The position numbers and the translations under genes are program-made. From Clostridiales bacterium (GTDB lineage: Bacteria; Bacillota; Clostridia; Christensenellales; DUVY01), in assembly GCA_012840805.1 (NCBI GenBank), contig DUVY01000038.1, positions 1 to 64,000 on the forward strand: 64,000 nt of DNA, in the 5' to 3' direction. The notes under the pieces are model-generated. The model was not told the origin of the DNA and did not search any database. It was given only the letters and a program-made list of their open reading frames with translations. Every line of letters begins with the position of its first letter. The first letter of the stretch is position 1. Below, piece after piece: positions 45,047-53,093 of this stretch.

Positions 45047-45063
45047 GCATTTTATGCTATAAT
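45036..45063 (+). promoter_or_regulatory. SigA-type promoter of rarA
   Basis: TTGAAG (45036-45041), 16 bases and TATAAT (45058-45063). The -10 box ends 6 bases before the rarA ATG, so the transcript would begin at about the A of the ATG. The -35 lies in the end of the glucan synthase gene. Confidence 0.65.
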
Positions 45064-45069
45064 CAACAT

Positions 45070-46374
45070 ATGGATTTATTCAGTATGTCTGCCAGAACTA
45101 TGGCGCCTTTATATGAAAGAGTAAGACCCGAAACTTTGTCCGAGTTTGTCGGGCAAAAACATATTGTAGGTCCAAATTCATTACTTCGTAGGGCGATAGC
45201 GGCTGATAAGTTGGGTAGCTGTATTTTTTATGGTCCGCCTGGCACAGGCAAAACAACTTTAGCAAACATCATAGCCCATTCCTCAAACGCGTATTTTGAA
45301 AAGCTAAACGCCGTATCTAGCGGCGTCGCGGACGCAAAAAGAGTTATTGAAGAGGCTGAAAACCGTCTAAAGCTTTATTCCCAAAAAACTTATCTGTTAC
45401 TTGACGAGTGCCACCGCTGGAACAAAGCGCAATCAGACAGCGTTTTGGCCGCGATAGAAAAGGGCATAATAATTTTTATTGGCAGCACTACTGAAAACCC
45501 GTATGTCTCAATGACGCGAGCGATAGTGTCCAGATGTCGTATTTTTGAGTTTTTGCCGATTGAGGAAAACGATATTATAGAGTTTTTAAAACGCGCGGTG
45601 TCAAGCCCAAAGGGTTTTGGCAAGCTCAAAATTAATATAGACGAGCAAGCCTACAAGCATTGGGTATGGGCTAGCGCGGGAGATTTGAGAACAGCGCTTA
45701 ACGCGTTGGAACTTGCGGTTATTACAACGCCTCCTAATAAAGACGGTTGCGTTAAAATTGACAAAACTATCGCGGAGCAATCCATTCAAACAAAAGCTTT
45801 GTCCATAGACCAATCAATTTATTATGATTTTTTGAGCGCGTTTTGCAAATCTTTGAGAGGATCAGATCCAAACGCGGCTTTGTATTGGGCTAATAGATTG
45901 ATAGACGCTGGTTGCGACCCGTTGGTAGTAGCCAGAAGATTAGTCGTTCACGCAAGCGAAGATGTGGGACTTGCCGATTCGCGCGCATTGTCATTGGCGG
46001 TCAACGCTTATTTGGCTTTGGAAAGACTAGGCTTGCCCGAGGGTAATATACCTCTGACGCACGCGATTATTTATGTTTGCCTTGCTCCAAAATCTAATTC
46101 TGTTGTCAAAGCGATGAGCGCCGCAAAAGAAGCCGTCAGTTCCACAAAAGACGACAATGTCCCGCATTATTTAAGAGACAGAAGTTATCCTCATATAATT
46201 GACGATAACTCAATATATAAATACCCGCATGATTATGGCGGATATATCAAACAACAATATCTGCCCGATAGTTTAAAAGACGCTAATTTTTATAGTCCGT
46301 CAAATAACGGCGAGGAGTCCTTGTTGATTGAAAGACTAAAAAAAGAGATTAATAAACCTAAAGACAATAAGTAA
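45070..46374 (+). CDS. rarA: Replication-associated recombination protein RarA (MgsA)
   Basis: This AAA+ ATPase acts at stalled replication forks. The 434 residues contain APLYERVRPETLSEFVGQKHI, Walker A FYGPPGTGKTT, Walker B LLLDECHRW, sensor-1 FIGSTTENPYVS, and the RarA tetramerization part with RRLVVHASEDVGLAD and a DRSYPHIIDDNS region near the C terminus. The protein starts at ATG 45070. No ribosome site is visible and the promoter lies immediately upstream. It is monocistronic by appearance. Confidence 0.95.
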   Translation: MDLFSMSARTMAPLYERVRPETLSEFVGQKHIVGPNSLLRRAIAADKLGSCIFYGPPGTGKTTLANIIAHSSNAYFEKLNAVSSGVADAKRVIEEAENRLKLYSQKTYLLLDECHRWNKAQSDSVLAAIEKGIIIFIGSTTENPYVSMTRAIVSRCRIFEFLPIEENDIIEFLKRAVSSPKGFGKLKINIDEQAYKHWVWASAGDLRTALNALELAVITTPPNKDGCVKIDKTIAEQSIQTKALSIDQSIYYDFLSAFCKSLRGSDPNAALYWANRLIDAGCDPLVVARRLVVHASEDVGLADSRALSLAVNAYLALERLGLPEGNIPLTHAIIYVCLAPKSNSVVKAMSAAKEAVSSTKDDNVPHYLRDRSYPHIIDDNSIYKYPHDYGGYIKQQYLPDSLKDANFYSPSNNGEESLLIERLKKEINKPKDNK

Positions 46375-46479
46375 GGAGCGCCTAACATTTTGATAATTTT
46401 TTGATATGCTGTTTTACTTATAATTTTATATTTAGTATGTATATAATAAATAACTATATAATAAATAAAGGAGATTATT

Positions 46480-47016
46480 ATGAAAGACTTAAAAGGCACT
46501 CAAACCGAAAAGAACTTGCAAGAAGCGTTTGCCGGCGAATCAATGGCTAGAACAAAATACACTTTTTTTGCTTCTGTAGCTAAAAAGGAAGGTTATGAAC
46601 AAATAGCTGAAATATTCTTGGAAACCGCGCAAAACGAAAAAGAACATGCCGAGCTTTGGTATAAGGCTTTAGGGTTAATAGGCGACACCGCAGAAAATCT
46701 TGTTTCAGCGGCAGCGGGCGAAAATTATGAATGGACTACAATGTATGCCGAATTTGCCAAAACGGCAAGAGAAGAGGGTTTCCCTGAAATCGCGGCAAGA
46801 ATGGAAATGGTAGCGAAAATAGAAAAAGAACATGAAGAACGCTATAAAAAACTTCTTGAAAATATTAAAAACAACAAAGTGTTTGAAAGAGAAGAAGAGC
46901 AAGTTTGGATTTGCCGCAATTGCGGGCATATTTTCAGAGGCAAAAAGGTCCCCAAAGAATGTCCCGTATGCGCGCATCCCAGAGCTTATTTTGAACTAAG
47001 AGCGGAAAATTATTAA
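46480..47016 (+). CDS. rbr: Rubrerythrin
   Basis: Rubrerythrin is a peroxide-reducing diiron protein of anaerobes. In 178 residues the N-terminal ferritin-like domain has Glu/His iron ligands in [36 protein letters not shown] and [10 protein letters not shown]. The C-terminal rubredoxin domain has WICRNCGH and [19 protein letters not shown] precedes the ATG. The 105 bases upstream hold several TATAAT-like boxes but no good -35. A terminator follows. It fits with the rubredoxin, flavodiiron and sod genes. Confidence 0.97.
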   Translation: MKDLKGTQTEKNLQEAFAGESMARTKYTFFASVAKKEGYEQIAEIFLETAQNEKEHAELWYKALGLIGDTAENLVSAAAGENYEWTTMYAEFAKTAREEGFPEIAARMEMVAKIEKEHEERYKKLLENIKNNKVFEREEEQVWICRNCGHIFRGKKVPKECPVCAHPRAYFELRAENY

Positions 47017-47041
47017 TAAAAAATCTTATCAATTGATTGCC

Positions 47042-47072
47042 AAAATGCCACTCTATAAGAGTGGTATTTTTT
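47042..47072 (+). terminator. Rho-independent terminator of rubrerythrin
   Basis: CCACTCT (47048-47054) pairs with AGAGTGG (47058-47064) around ATA, extended by weaker A-T and G-T pairs, and runs into a T-run. The 237 bases from here to spoIIAA are AT-rich and hold no gene that I can see. Confidence 0.82.
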
Positions 47073-47309
47073 ATGTATTTTATAATTGCCCAATATGAAC
47101 ATCAAAACGTTTATTTGGTCTTTAACAATTTTTAGAAGTATTTAAATTTTTTTAATAATCTTATTATTAAATGCGTAGCGTAATAAGTTTTTTAAGACGA
47201 TTTTTTACCTTTGGATATAATTTTTCTACAAAATAGTTTAAAAACACAAAAAATGTTCAATAATCCTATATGGCAAAGTCTATACACTTTTATAAGGGAG
47301 TTTTGAAAA

Positions 47310-47618
47310 ATGAGAATTGAAAACAAATTATTTAACAATACGCTTTATATTGCCATATATGGCGAATTGGACGAATATACGGCAGTTTATACCAGAAACG
47401 AGCTTGACAAGCTGATAACCCAAAACGAAATGAAAAGAGTGGTCGTGGATTTGTCAGAGCTTACATTTATGGACAGCACCGGAGTGGGAATTATGATTGG
47501 ACGGTTTAAAAAACTAAAAGCCAAGAATATACCGATTTTTATTGCCAATCCTAGCAAAACAGTCGATAAAATTTTTACAATGACCGGGCTATACGAAATA
47601 ATGCCCAAAATTGGTTAA
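47310..47618 (+). CDS. spoIIAA: Anti-sigma-F factor antagonist SpoIIAA
   Basis: This STAS-domain protein in its dephosphorylated form frees SigF from SpoIIAB. The 102 residues show the phosphorylation site segment VVVDLSELTFMDSTGVGIMIGR with the conserved Ser of DSTGVG, and a YGELDEYTA start. AAGGGAG precedes the ATG. It is first in the three-gene operon spoIIAA-spoIIAB-sigF. In B. subtilis this operon is SigH-driven; I could not identify a SigH promoter here. Confidence 0.96.
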   Translation: MRIENKLFNNTLYIAIYGELDEYTAVYTRNELDKLITQNEMKRVVVDLSELTFMDSTGVGIMIGRFKKLKAKNIPIFIANPSKTVDKIFTMTGLYEIMPKIG

Positions 47619-47635
47619 GTCAAGGAGCATAAATT

Positions 47636-48061
47636 ATGAAAGTTGATAATGAAATGATACTTACAATTCCCGCTCTTTCAAAAAACGAATCTTTTGCGAG
47701 AAGCGCGGTCGCAGCCTTTGCCGTAGAAATGGACCCTAGCCTAGAAGAGATTAACGATATAAAAACAGCCGTATGCGAAGCCGTAACTAATAGTATTGTG
47801 CACGGTTATGACAGGCAAGAAGGGTTTATTACTATCAGAGCTAAAATTATGGGCAAAACGCTACATATAGAAATAAGCGACAACGGCGTAGGTATAAACG
47901 ACATATCCAAAGCAAGACAGCCGTATTTTACGACTAAGCCCGAAGAAGAAAGAACGGGTATGGGGTTTACCGTAATGGAAACATTTATGGATTCTTTGGA
48001 AGTCGCGCCAAATGAAAACGGCGGCGTCAAAGTGATAATGAGAAAAACAATAAAAGGTTAA
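47636..48061 (+). CDS. spoIIAB: Anti-sigma F factor/serine kinase SpoIIAB
   Basis: SpoIIAB is a GHKL-fold kinase that binds SigF and phosphorylates SpoIIAA. The 141 residues contain the N-box EAVTNSIVHGY, the G1 box ISDNGVGI and a TGMGFTVMETFMDSLEV G2 region. AAGGAG lies upstream, 17 bases after spoIIAA. Confidence 0.97.
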   Translation: MKVDNEMILTIPALSKNESFARSAVAAFAVEMDPSLEEINDIKTAVCEAVTNSIVHGYDRQEGFITIRAKIMGKTLHIEISDNGVGINDISKARQPYFTTKPEEERTGMGFTVMETFMDSLEVAPNENGGVKVIMRKTIKG

Positions 48062-48100
48062 TTTTTTATACTCCTATTAATAATATTGGAGAAATTTTAA

Positions 48101-48844
48101 GTGCTTGAACATAATGAGACAATTGAATTAATAGCCAAAGCTCAAAAAGGCGATGAAGAAGCAAAAACTAAGCTGTTAGTTCATAATTCGCCGTTAATAA
48201 AGAGCATAATCAGGCGTTATATAAATAAGGGCGTGGATTATGATGACTTATATCAATTAGGTTCTATGGGTTTTTTGAAAGCGATAAAAAACTTTGACAC
48301 TTCATATAATGTAAAATTTTCTACTTACGCCGTTCCTATGATAGCGGGAGAGGTCAAAAGGTTTTTAAGGGATGACGGATATATCAAGGTTTCTAGAACA
48401 TTAAAGATTTTATCAAACAAGATTAATCAATTTATAGAAAATTATAAAAAAAATCACGCTACCGATCCCAGCATAGAATTACTATCAAAAGAATTTAATC
48501 TGGAGCCGCAAGAAATTGTTTTCGCTATGGATTCCTCAAAATTTCCTATATCTCTTTATGAAAAAAACGACGATTCTGATTCTTCTAGCCTTATTGACAA
48601 AATTTCCAGCGAAAACGAAAATACTGACGATATTTTGGATAGATTAATTTTGGCGGATATAATCAATGAATTAAGCGATAGAGAAAAAAAGATAATAATT
48701 ATGAGATATTACAGGGATAAAACCCAAAGCGAAGTCGCTACGATGCTGGGCGTTAGTCAAGTTCAAGTTTCAAGACTGGAAAGTAAGATTATAGAAAAGA
48801 TTAAAAACAAATTCTTTCCCAGAAATCAAGAAAATGACTTGTAA
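48101..48844 (+). CDS. sigF: Forespore sigma factor SigF
   Basis: SigF is the first forespore-specific sigma factor. The 247 residues start at GTG 48101 behind TTGGAGAAA. Region 2 includes DYDDLYQLGSMGFLKAIKNFD and KFSTYAVPMIAGEVKRFLRDDG, where the latter is SigF/SigG-typical. Region 4 has REKKIIIMRYYRDKTQ and EVATMLGVSQVQVSRLESKII. The position after spoIIAB separates it from SigG. A promoter for the serS leader overlaps its stop codon. Confidence 0.95.
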   Translation: MLEHNETIELIAKAQKGDEEAKTKLLVHNSPLIKSIIRRYINKGVDYDDLYQLGSMGFLKAIKNFDTSYNVKFSTYAVPMIAGEVKRFLRDDGYIKVSRTLKILSNKINQFIENYKKNHATDPSIELLSKEFNLEPQEIVFAMDSSKFPISLYEKNDDSDSSSLIDKISSENENTDDILDRLILADIINELSDREKKIIIMRYYRDKTQSEVATMLGVSQVQVSRLESKIIEKIKNKFFPRNQENDL

Positions 48845-48867
48845 ATGCTATGAAAAATGTATATAAT
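48839..48867 (+). promoter_or_regulatory. SigA-type promoter of the serS T-box transcript
   Basis: TTGTAA (48839-48844), 17 bases and TATAAT (48862-48867). The -35 box includes the sigF stop codon. Confidence 0.8.
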
Positions 48868-48890
48868 ATATTTCAAATATATAATAATAC

Positions 48891-49117
48891 GTGATGAAAA
48901 AGCTGTGACCAAAAAAATCTTTTTCAGAGAGACGATGTTTGGTGCGAATCGTCAAAGATATTTGGTCTTATCCACTTTTGAGCGGTAAGGCGTAATGCCT
49001 TAAGGGATGGCGTCCTTTATAAGCGCTAGCGAGGCGGTCGTTTGCGTATAACGGCAACTTGGGTGGCAACGCGGAATCCTTCCGTCCCAAATTGGTAGGG
49101 ATAGGAAGGTTTTTTTA
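48891..49117 (+). promoter_or_regulatory. T-box leader of serS, specifier TCC (Ser)
   Basis: The leader contains the T-box sequence AACTTGGGTGGCAACGCGG near 49056-49074 and a terminator stem of about 49077-49117 that ends in a T-run. Stem I pairs GACCAAA with TTTGGTC, and below it AAAAG with CTTTT. The loop between them holds TCC at 48971-48973 followed by A, a serine codon. The distal part has the GACGATG...GGTGCGAATCGTC element typical of T-boxes. Uncharged serine tRNA should allow read-through into serS. Confidence 0.93.
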
Positions 49118-49143
49118 TAAAAACATATAAAAGGAGTGAGATT

Positions 49144-50433
49144 ATGATTGATATCAAATTATTGCGCAATAGTCCCGAATTTGTCAAAGAAAATATTAAG
49201 AAAAAGTTTCAAGATGAAAAACTTCCATTGGTGGATGAAGTTGTTAAACTTGACGAAGAATATAGGACAGTAAAGACAAGGGCGGATACGCTAAGAAGCC
49301 GCCGAAATTCTATAAGCAAAGAGATAGGCGCATTTTTGGCTAAAGGACAAAAAGAACAAGCCATTGAAGCGAAAAAACAAGTTGAAGCTATCGCGCAAGA
49401 ACTTGAAGCTCTCAAAGAGCAAGAAAATAGTCTCTTTGCAAGAATTAATGAAATAATGCTTATTATTCCCAATATTATTGACGAAAGCGTTCCTATTGGC
49501 AAAGACGAAACAGAAAATGTTGAGATTGAGCGAATAGGCGAGCCCGTTGAGCCAGACTTTGAGATACCGTATCATATAGACATAATGGAAAGGCTAAATG
49601 GCATTGATCTTGAAAGCGCGAGAAAAACAAGCGGAAACGGGTTTTATTATCTTTGCGGCGATATAGCGAGATTGCATTCTGCGATATTGACATACGCTCG
49701 CGATTTTATGATTGATAGAGGCTTTACCTATTATATCCCGCCTTTTATGATTCGCGGAAATGTGGTAAACGGCGTTATGAGCTTTGATGAAATGCAAAAT
49801 ATGATGTATAAAGTTGAGGGCGAAGATTTATATTTGATAGGAACAAGCGAACATTCTATGATAGGAAAGTTCATTGATTCAATACTGCCTGAAGAAGAAC
49901 TGCCGTATAAATTAACCAGTTATTCGCCCTGTTTCAGAAAAGAAGTAGGCGCGCACGGAATTGAGGAAAGAGGCGTTTATAGAACGCATCAATTCGAAAA
50001 ACAAGAAATGGTAATTGTATGCAAACCCGAAGAGAGCATGAACTGGTTTAAAATACTTTATCAAAACGCTGTGGAATTTTTTAGGTCTTTAGATATTCCC
50101 GTAAGGGTGTTAGAATGTTGTTCGGGGGACTTAGCGGACTTAAAAGTTAAAAGCGTGGATGTTGAAGCGTGGTCGCCCCGTCAAAAGAAATATTTTGAAG
50201 TAGGTAGCTGTTCCAATTTGGGAGATGCTCAAGCTAGAAGACTAGGCATTAGAGTAAAAAGCGCCAATAAAGGCAATTATTATCCTCACACCTTAAATAA
50301 CACGGTAGTAGCGCCGCCTAGAATGCTTATAGCGTTTTTGGAAAACAATCTAAACCCGGATGGGTCTGTCAGAATACCCAAACCTTTAAAAACATATATG
50401 GGCTCAAAAGAAAAAATCGAACCAAATGGCTAA
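49144..50433 (+). CDS. serS: Seryl-tRNA synthetase
   Basis: This is a class II synthetase of 429 residues. It has the N-terminal coiled-coil arm (about 25-110) and the catalytic domain with motif 1 region IDRGFTYYIPPFMIRG, motif 2 FRKEVGAHGIEERGVYRTHQFEKQE (one stretch) and motif 3 NTVVAPPRMLIAFLEN. GGAGTGAG precedes the ATG, and the T-box leader lies upstream. Confidence 0.98.
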   Translation: MIDIKLLRNSPEFVKENIKKKFQDEKLPLVDEVVKLDEEYRTVKTRADTLRSRRNSISKEIGAFLAKGQKEQAIEAKKQVEAIAQELEALKEQENSLFARINEIMLIIPNIIDESVPIGKDETENVEIERIGEPVEPDFEIPYHIDIMERLNGIDLESARKTSGNGFYYLCGDIARLHSAILTYARDFMIDRGFTYYIPPFMIRGNVVNGVMSFDEMQNMMYKVEGEDLYLIGTSEHSMIGKFIDSILPEEELPYKLTSYSPCFRKEVGAHGIEERGVYRTHQFEKQEMVIVCKPEESMNWFKILYQNAVEFFRSLDIPVRVLECCSGDLADLKVKSVDVEAWSPRQKKYFEVGSCSNLGDAQARRLGIRVKSANKGNYYPHTLNNTVVAPPRMLIAFLENNLNPDGSVRIPKPLKTYMGSKEKIEPNG

Positions 50434-50455
50434 ATTAGATTTTAGCCATTTTTTA
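50424..50455. terminator. Terminator of serS, possibly bidirectional
   Basis: AAATGGCTAAA (50424-50434) pairs with TTTAGCCATTT (50441-50451) and is followed by Ts. The left arm contains the serS stop codon. On the other strand it can also end the converging broken gene at 50453-50858. Confidence 0.88.
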
Positions 50456-50858
50456 TGTGTTTTGCGCGTCCATAATAGGCATAATTGGTCGCGGTCTTTT
50501 TTGAACGGGCTTTTGTATTTCATTAATAATATTTTTTAACGGTTGAATTTTATATTCGTTAATTTCTTCCGAACTTATATTATCAGTTTGATAGTCTTTT
50601 TCCAAAATATTATAATCTTTTGGATTATAAGCCGCATTATCTTCTGGAGTAATTAAAATTTTACCTTGTTTCACGCTTTTGATAAGATTACCGTTTTGAT
50701 TATATAAGGAATATTCAACATAAGAAACAATATATTGGTCATTATTGGTCATTCTGTTCTACAACGCCGTCCGCGCGCGCATTATTTTTGATATGTACAC
50801 CTGGCAAAAGCGATATTACAAGCCCTAAAGATAAACACAACATAAAAATCCTTTTCAT
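50453..50858 (-). pseudogene. Small secreted protein gene broken by a 10-bp tandem duplication
   Basis: From ATG 50858, behind a perfect AGGAGG, the frame encodes a signal peptide (MKRIFMLCLSLGLV..., cleavage expected after NNARA) and then DGVVEQNDQ before TAA at 50744-50742. The next frame, open from 50752 to 50453, starts MTNNDQYIVSYVEYSLYN. The 10-mer ATTGGTCATT (plus strand) occurs twice in a row at 50734-50753. Removing one copy joins the two frames into one protein of about 130 residues (EQNDQYIVSYVEY). The mature part is polar, and I do not recognise a family. It may be a pseudogene, a phase-variable gene or an assembly error. Confidence 0.72.
50734..50753. repeat. Tandem duplication of a 10-bp unit (ATTGGTCATT x2)
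   Basis: Two identical adjacent copies lie at 50734-50743 and 50744-50753. They cause the frameshift in the signal-peptide gene. Confidence 0.9.
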
Positions 50859-50962
50859 TATTTGTTATCCTCCTATAAAGATATTTTTTGCAAATTTTGG
50901 AAAATTATTATTTTTTTTAATATTAGACGCTACAGTTATTGTTTGTTTTTATCTAATAGCAA

Positions 50963-50993
50963 TGAATATTAATGCAAAATTTATGAGATATTA
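50963..50993 (+). promoter_or_regulatory. Possible SigG promoter of the spoVA genes
   Basis: TGAATA (50963-50968) and GATATTA (50987-50993) are 18 bases apart. The SigG consensus is about GnATA and CATnnTA; the -10 differs by one base. The position, 23 bases before a small ORF and the spoVAC gene, fits the known SigG control of spoVA in B. subtilis. Confidence 0.4.
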
Positions 50994-51015
50994 ATATCAA
51001 AAGAGAGGTGCGTTA

Positions 51016-51135
51016 ATGAAAAAATATAAAGATAAACAAAGGATATATTTTAATATTGAAGACAATGAAACAATAATAAAAACCCCGTATGAAGAGGAAA
51101 AAAATCATGGACATGCCGACAGGAGATCAATTTAA
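51016..51135 (+). CDS. Small 39-residue open frame overlapping the start of spoVAC
   Basis: ATG 51016 has a good ribosome site (AGAGAGGTG). The product is polar and charged (MKKYKDKQRIYFNIEDNE... through HGHADRRSI), with no membrane helix. It overlaps spoVAC by 29 bases in another frame, so it could be a small spore protein or a leader peptide that couples translation to spoVAC. I know no family for it. Confidence 0.45.
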   Translation: MKKYKDKQRIYFNIEDNETIIKTPYEEEKNHGHADRRSI

Positions 51136-51589
51136 ACAACAGAATAAAGTAAGAAATAAAAAATATACGGACTATGTAGAGCTTGTATCGCCCAAACAAA
51201 CGACTTGGAAATCATTGCTTAACGCGTTTTGGATTGGCGGCGTTATTTGTTTGCTGGGTCAAGTTCTGTTTGATTTAGCGAAAATTCTTTTTTCCTTATC
51301 GGACGATATAGCGCAAACCATTGCTTTGATAGCGCTAATATTTATAACGGCATTGCTGACAGGCATTGGTGTTTTTGATAAAATCGCGTATTATGGCGGT
51401 GGCGGCTCGTTTTTGCCAATTACGGGTTTTGCCAACGCTATTTCAAGCGCCGCCATAGAGTTTAAGTCCGAAGGAATTATTTTTGGATTAAGTAGCAAAT
51501 TTTACACCATCGCAGGACCTGTTATTGTCAACGGAATCTTGTCGTCCTTTATTGTGGGGTTAATATATTATATTATCGGGTTGTTTTAG
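51107..51589 (+). CDS. spoVAC: Stage V sporulation protein SpoVAC
   Basis: SpoVAC is a membrane protein of the SpoVA channel that moves dipicolinic acid into the forespore and out on germination. I start it at ATG 51107, 9 bases after GAGG; an ATG at 51089 is an alternative, giving 166 residues. A polar N terminus is followed by four to five helices with FWIGGVICLLGQVLFDL, GIGVFDKIAYYGGGGSFLPITGFANAISSAA and AGPVIVNGI. The order spoVAC-AD-AE follows. Confidence 0.93.
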   Translation: MDMPTGDQFKQQNKVRNKKYTDYVELVSPKQTTWKSLLNAFWIGGVICLLGQVLFDLAKILFSLSDDIAQTIALIALIFITALLTGIGVFDKIAYYGGGGSFLPITGFANAISSAAIEFKSEGIIFGLSSKFYTIAGPVIVNGILSSFIVGLIYYIIGLF

Positions 51590-51597
51590 GTGAAAAT

Positions 51598-52683
51598 ATG
51601 AGGTTATTTGATTTTGGCGTAGAAATAGACCTTAATCTGACTAAAGGCGTCAAAACCTTAAAAAGAACAAAAAACAAAAACTCAAAAAAAATAGGCAAAC
51701 AGACATTTGTATTTCAAAATGAGCCAAAGATTTTTAGCAGCTATTCTATAGTGTCACAAAAAGAAAAAGACGGGCCGTTTTCAGAATATTTTTATGATGT
51801 TTTAAGCGACACAAAGTTTGATGAAAAAACATTTGAAAAAGCCGAAAGCAAGATGTTCGTTTATACTTTGCATAACGCTATCAAAAAGGCGGGGATTAAG
51901 CCCAATGAGATAGATATATTGTTCTCGGGCGATTTATTAGACCAAATAATATCGTCGAGTTATTGCGCTAGACTGTTTGATATTTCTTATATGGGTATTT
52001 ATGGCGCATGCTCGACAATGGTCGAAGGGCTTATATTTTCGGCTATATGCATAGACGGGGGATTTGGCGAAGTAGGGGCATGTGTGACGGGAAGCCATTA
52101 CGCTACAGCGGAACGACAATTTAGAGGACCGTTAGAACTCGGCGCGCAAAAACAAAAATATTCGCAACATACGGCAACAGCCGCCGCCGCGGTTATAGTC
52201 GGGCTTGTAAGTCAAGGAATAAAAATCACTAAAGCGTGTATAGGAAAAGTCGAAGATTACGGCGTAACAGATTCGGCTAATATGGGTGCGGCAATGGCGC
52301 CAGCGGCAATGAGTACTTTAGTTCAATTTTTTATAGATACTAATACCAAAGCAGATGATTATGATTTGATAGTAACAGGGGATTTGGGCAAATTAGGTAG
52401 CGATCTATTAAGAATCTTAATGGATGAAAAAGGTTATCACTTGGGGCAAAATTATATGGACTGCGGAGCGTCAATTTATCATCACGACCAATATACCTCA
52501 GAAGGCGGGAGCGGTTGCGGTTGCGCCGCGGCAGTCTTGGACGCGTTTATATTGCGCAAAATGGAACAAGGTCAGTATAAAAAAGTTATCTTTATAGCCA
52601 CTGGGGCGTTATTGAGCACTATCATAGTTCAGCAAGGCGAAAGCATACCCTGTGTCGCGCATTTGGTTTTATTGGAGAAGTGA
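51598..52683 (+). CDS. spoVAD: Stage V sporulation protein SpoVAD
   Basis: SpoVAD is a thiolase-fold protein that binds dipicolinic acid at the spore inner membrane. The 361 residues have DVLSDTKFDEKTFEKAES, the central YGACSTMVEGLIF with the conserved Cys region, TGSHYATAERQFRGPLE, NMGAAMAPAA and a YDLIVTGDLGKLGSDLL segment near 260. The end has GGSGCGCAAAVL and HLVLLEK. It starts 8 bases after spoVAC and is followed by spoVAE after 3 bases. Confidence 0.96.
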   Translation: MRLFDFGVEIDLNLTKGVKTLKRTKNKNSKKIGKQTFVFQNEPKIFSSYSIVSQKEKDGPFSEYFYDVLSDTKFDEKTFEKAESKMFVYTLHNAIKKAGIKPNEIDILFSGDLLDQIISSSYCARLFDISYMGIYGACSTMVEGLIFSAICIDGGFGEVGACVTGSHYATAERQFRGPLELGAQKQKYSQHTATAAAAVIVGLVSQGIKITKACIGKVEDYGVTDSANMGAAMAPAAMSTLVQFFIDTNTKADDYDLIVTGDLGKLGSDLLRILMDEKGYHLGQNYMDCGASIYHHDQYTSEGGSGCGCAAAVLDAFILRKMEQGQYKKVIFIATGALLSTIIVQQGESIPCVAHLVLLEK

Positions 52684-52686
52684 TTT

Positions 52687-53052
52687 ATGGAAACATTTTT
52701 GATGTATATTAAAGTTTTTATAATAGGCGGCTTGCTATGCGTATTGGCCGAAATATTAATCATAAAAACAAAACTAACTTCAGCTAGAATTTTGGTAATT
52801 TTTTTGATTGTCGGCGTTATATTGGAAGCGATAGGCGTATTTAAGTATTTAAAAGAGTTCGCGGGGGCGGGATTTACCGTTCCTATTATCGGATTTGGAA
52901 GTTCTTTAGCAAAAGGGGCAATTGAAGCCGTAAATAAAGAAGGTTTTTTGGGAATGTTTAGCGGAGGGATTTTTAAAACCGCCGCGGGACTTGGCGCTGT
53001 GACCGTGTTTTCATATCTCTCGGCGTTAATATTTAGCCCAAAAAGCAAATAA
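52687..53052 (+). CDS. spoVAE: Stage V sporulation protein SpoVAE (SpoVAEb)
   Basis: This is a 121-residue membrane protein with four hydrophobic helices. It contains YIKVFIIGGLLCVLAEILI, a FKYLKEFAGAGFTVPIIGFG loop and LAKGAIEAVNKEGFLGMFSGG, which match SpoVAEb. It completes the core spoVAC-D-E set needed for dipicolinate transport. It has the helix-turn layout of SpoVAC, and the two are paralogous in the family. Confidence 0.94.
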   Translation: METFLMYIKVFIIGGLLCVLAEILIIKTKLTSARILVIFLIVGVILEAIGVFKYLKEFAGAGFTVPIIGFGSSLAKGAIEAVNKEGFLGMFSGGIFKTAAGLGAVTVFSYLSALIFSPKSK

Positions 53053-53093
53053 TTTTGTTAACAGGCATGCGAAAAAAAACATATATATTATAG

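Noticed and set aside
46375-46479. Promoter for rubrerythrin
   Set aside because: Several TATAAT-like boxes exist, but none has an acceptable -35 at 16-18 bases.
47073-47309. SigH promoter for the spoIIA operon
   Set aside because: Expected from B. subtilis, but I found no match to the SigH consensus. Nothing else stands out in this gap.
53040-53093. SigE promoter or leaderless start for yunB
   Set aside because: The AT-rich boxes TATATTATAG just before the ATG do not match SigE, and no -35 at the right distance is convincing.
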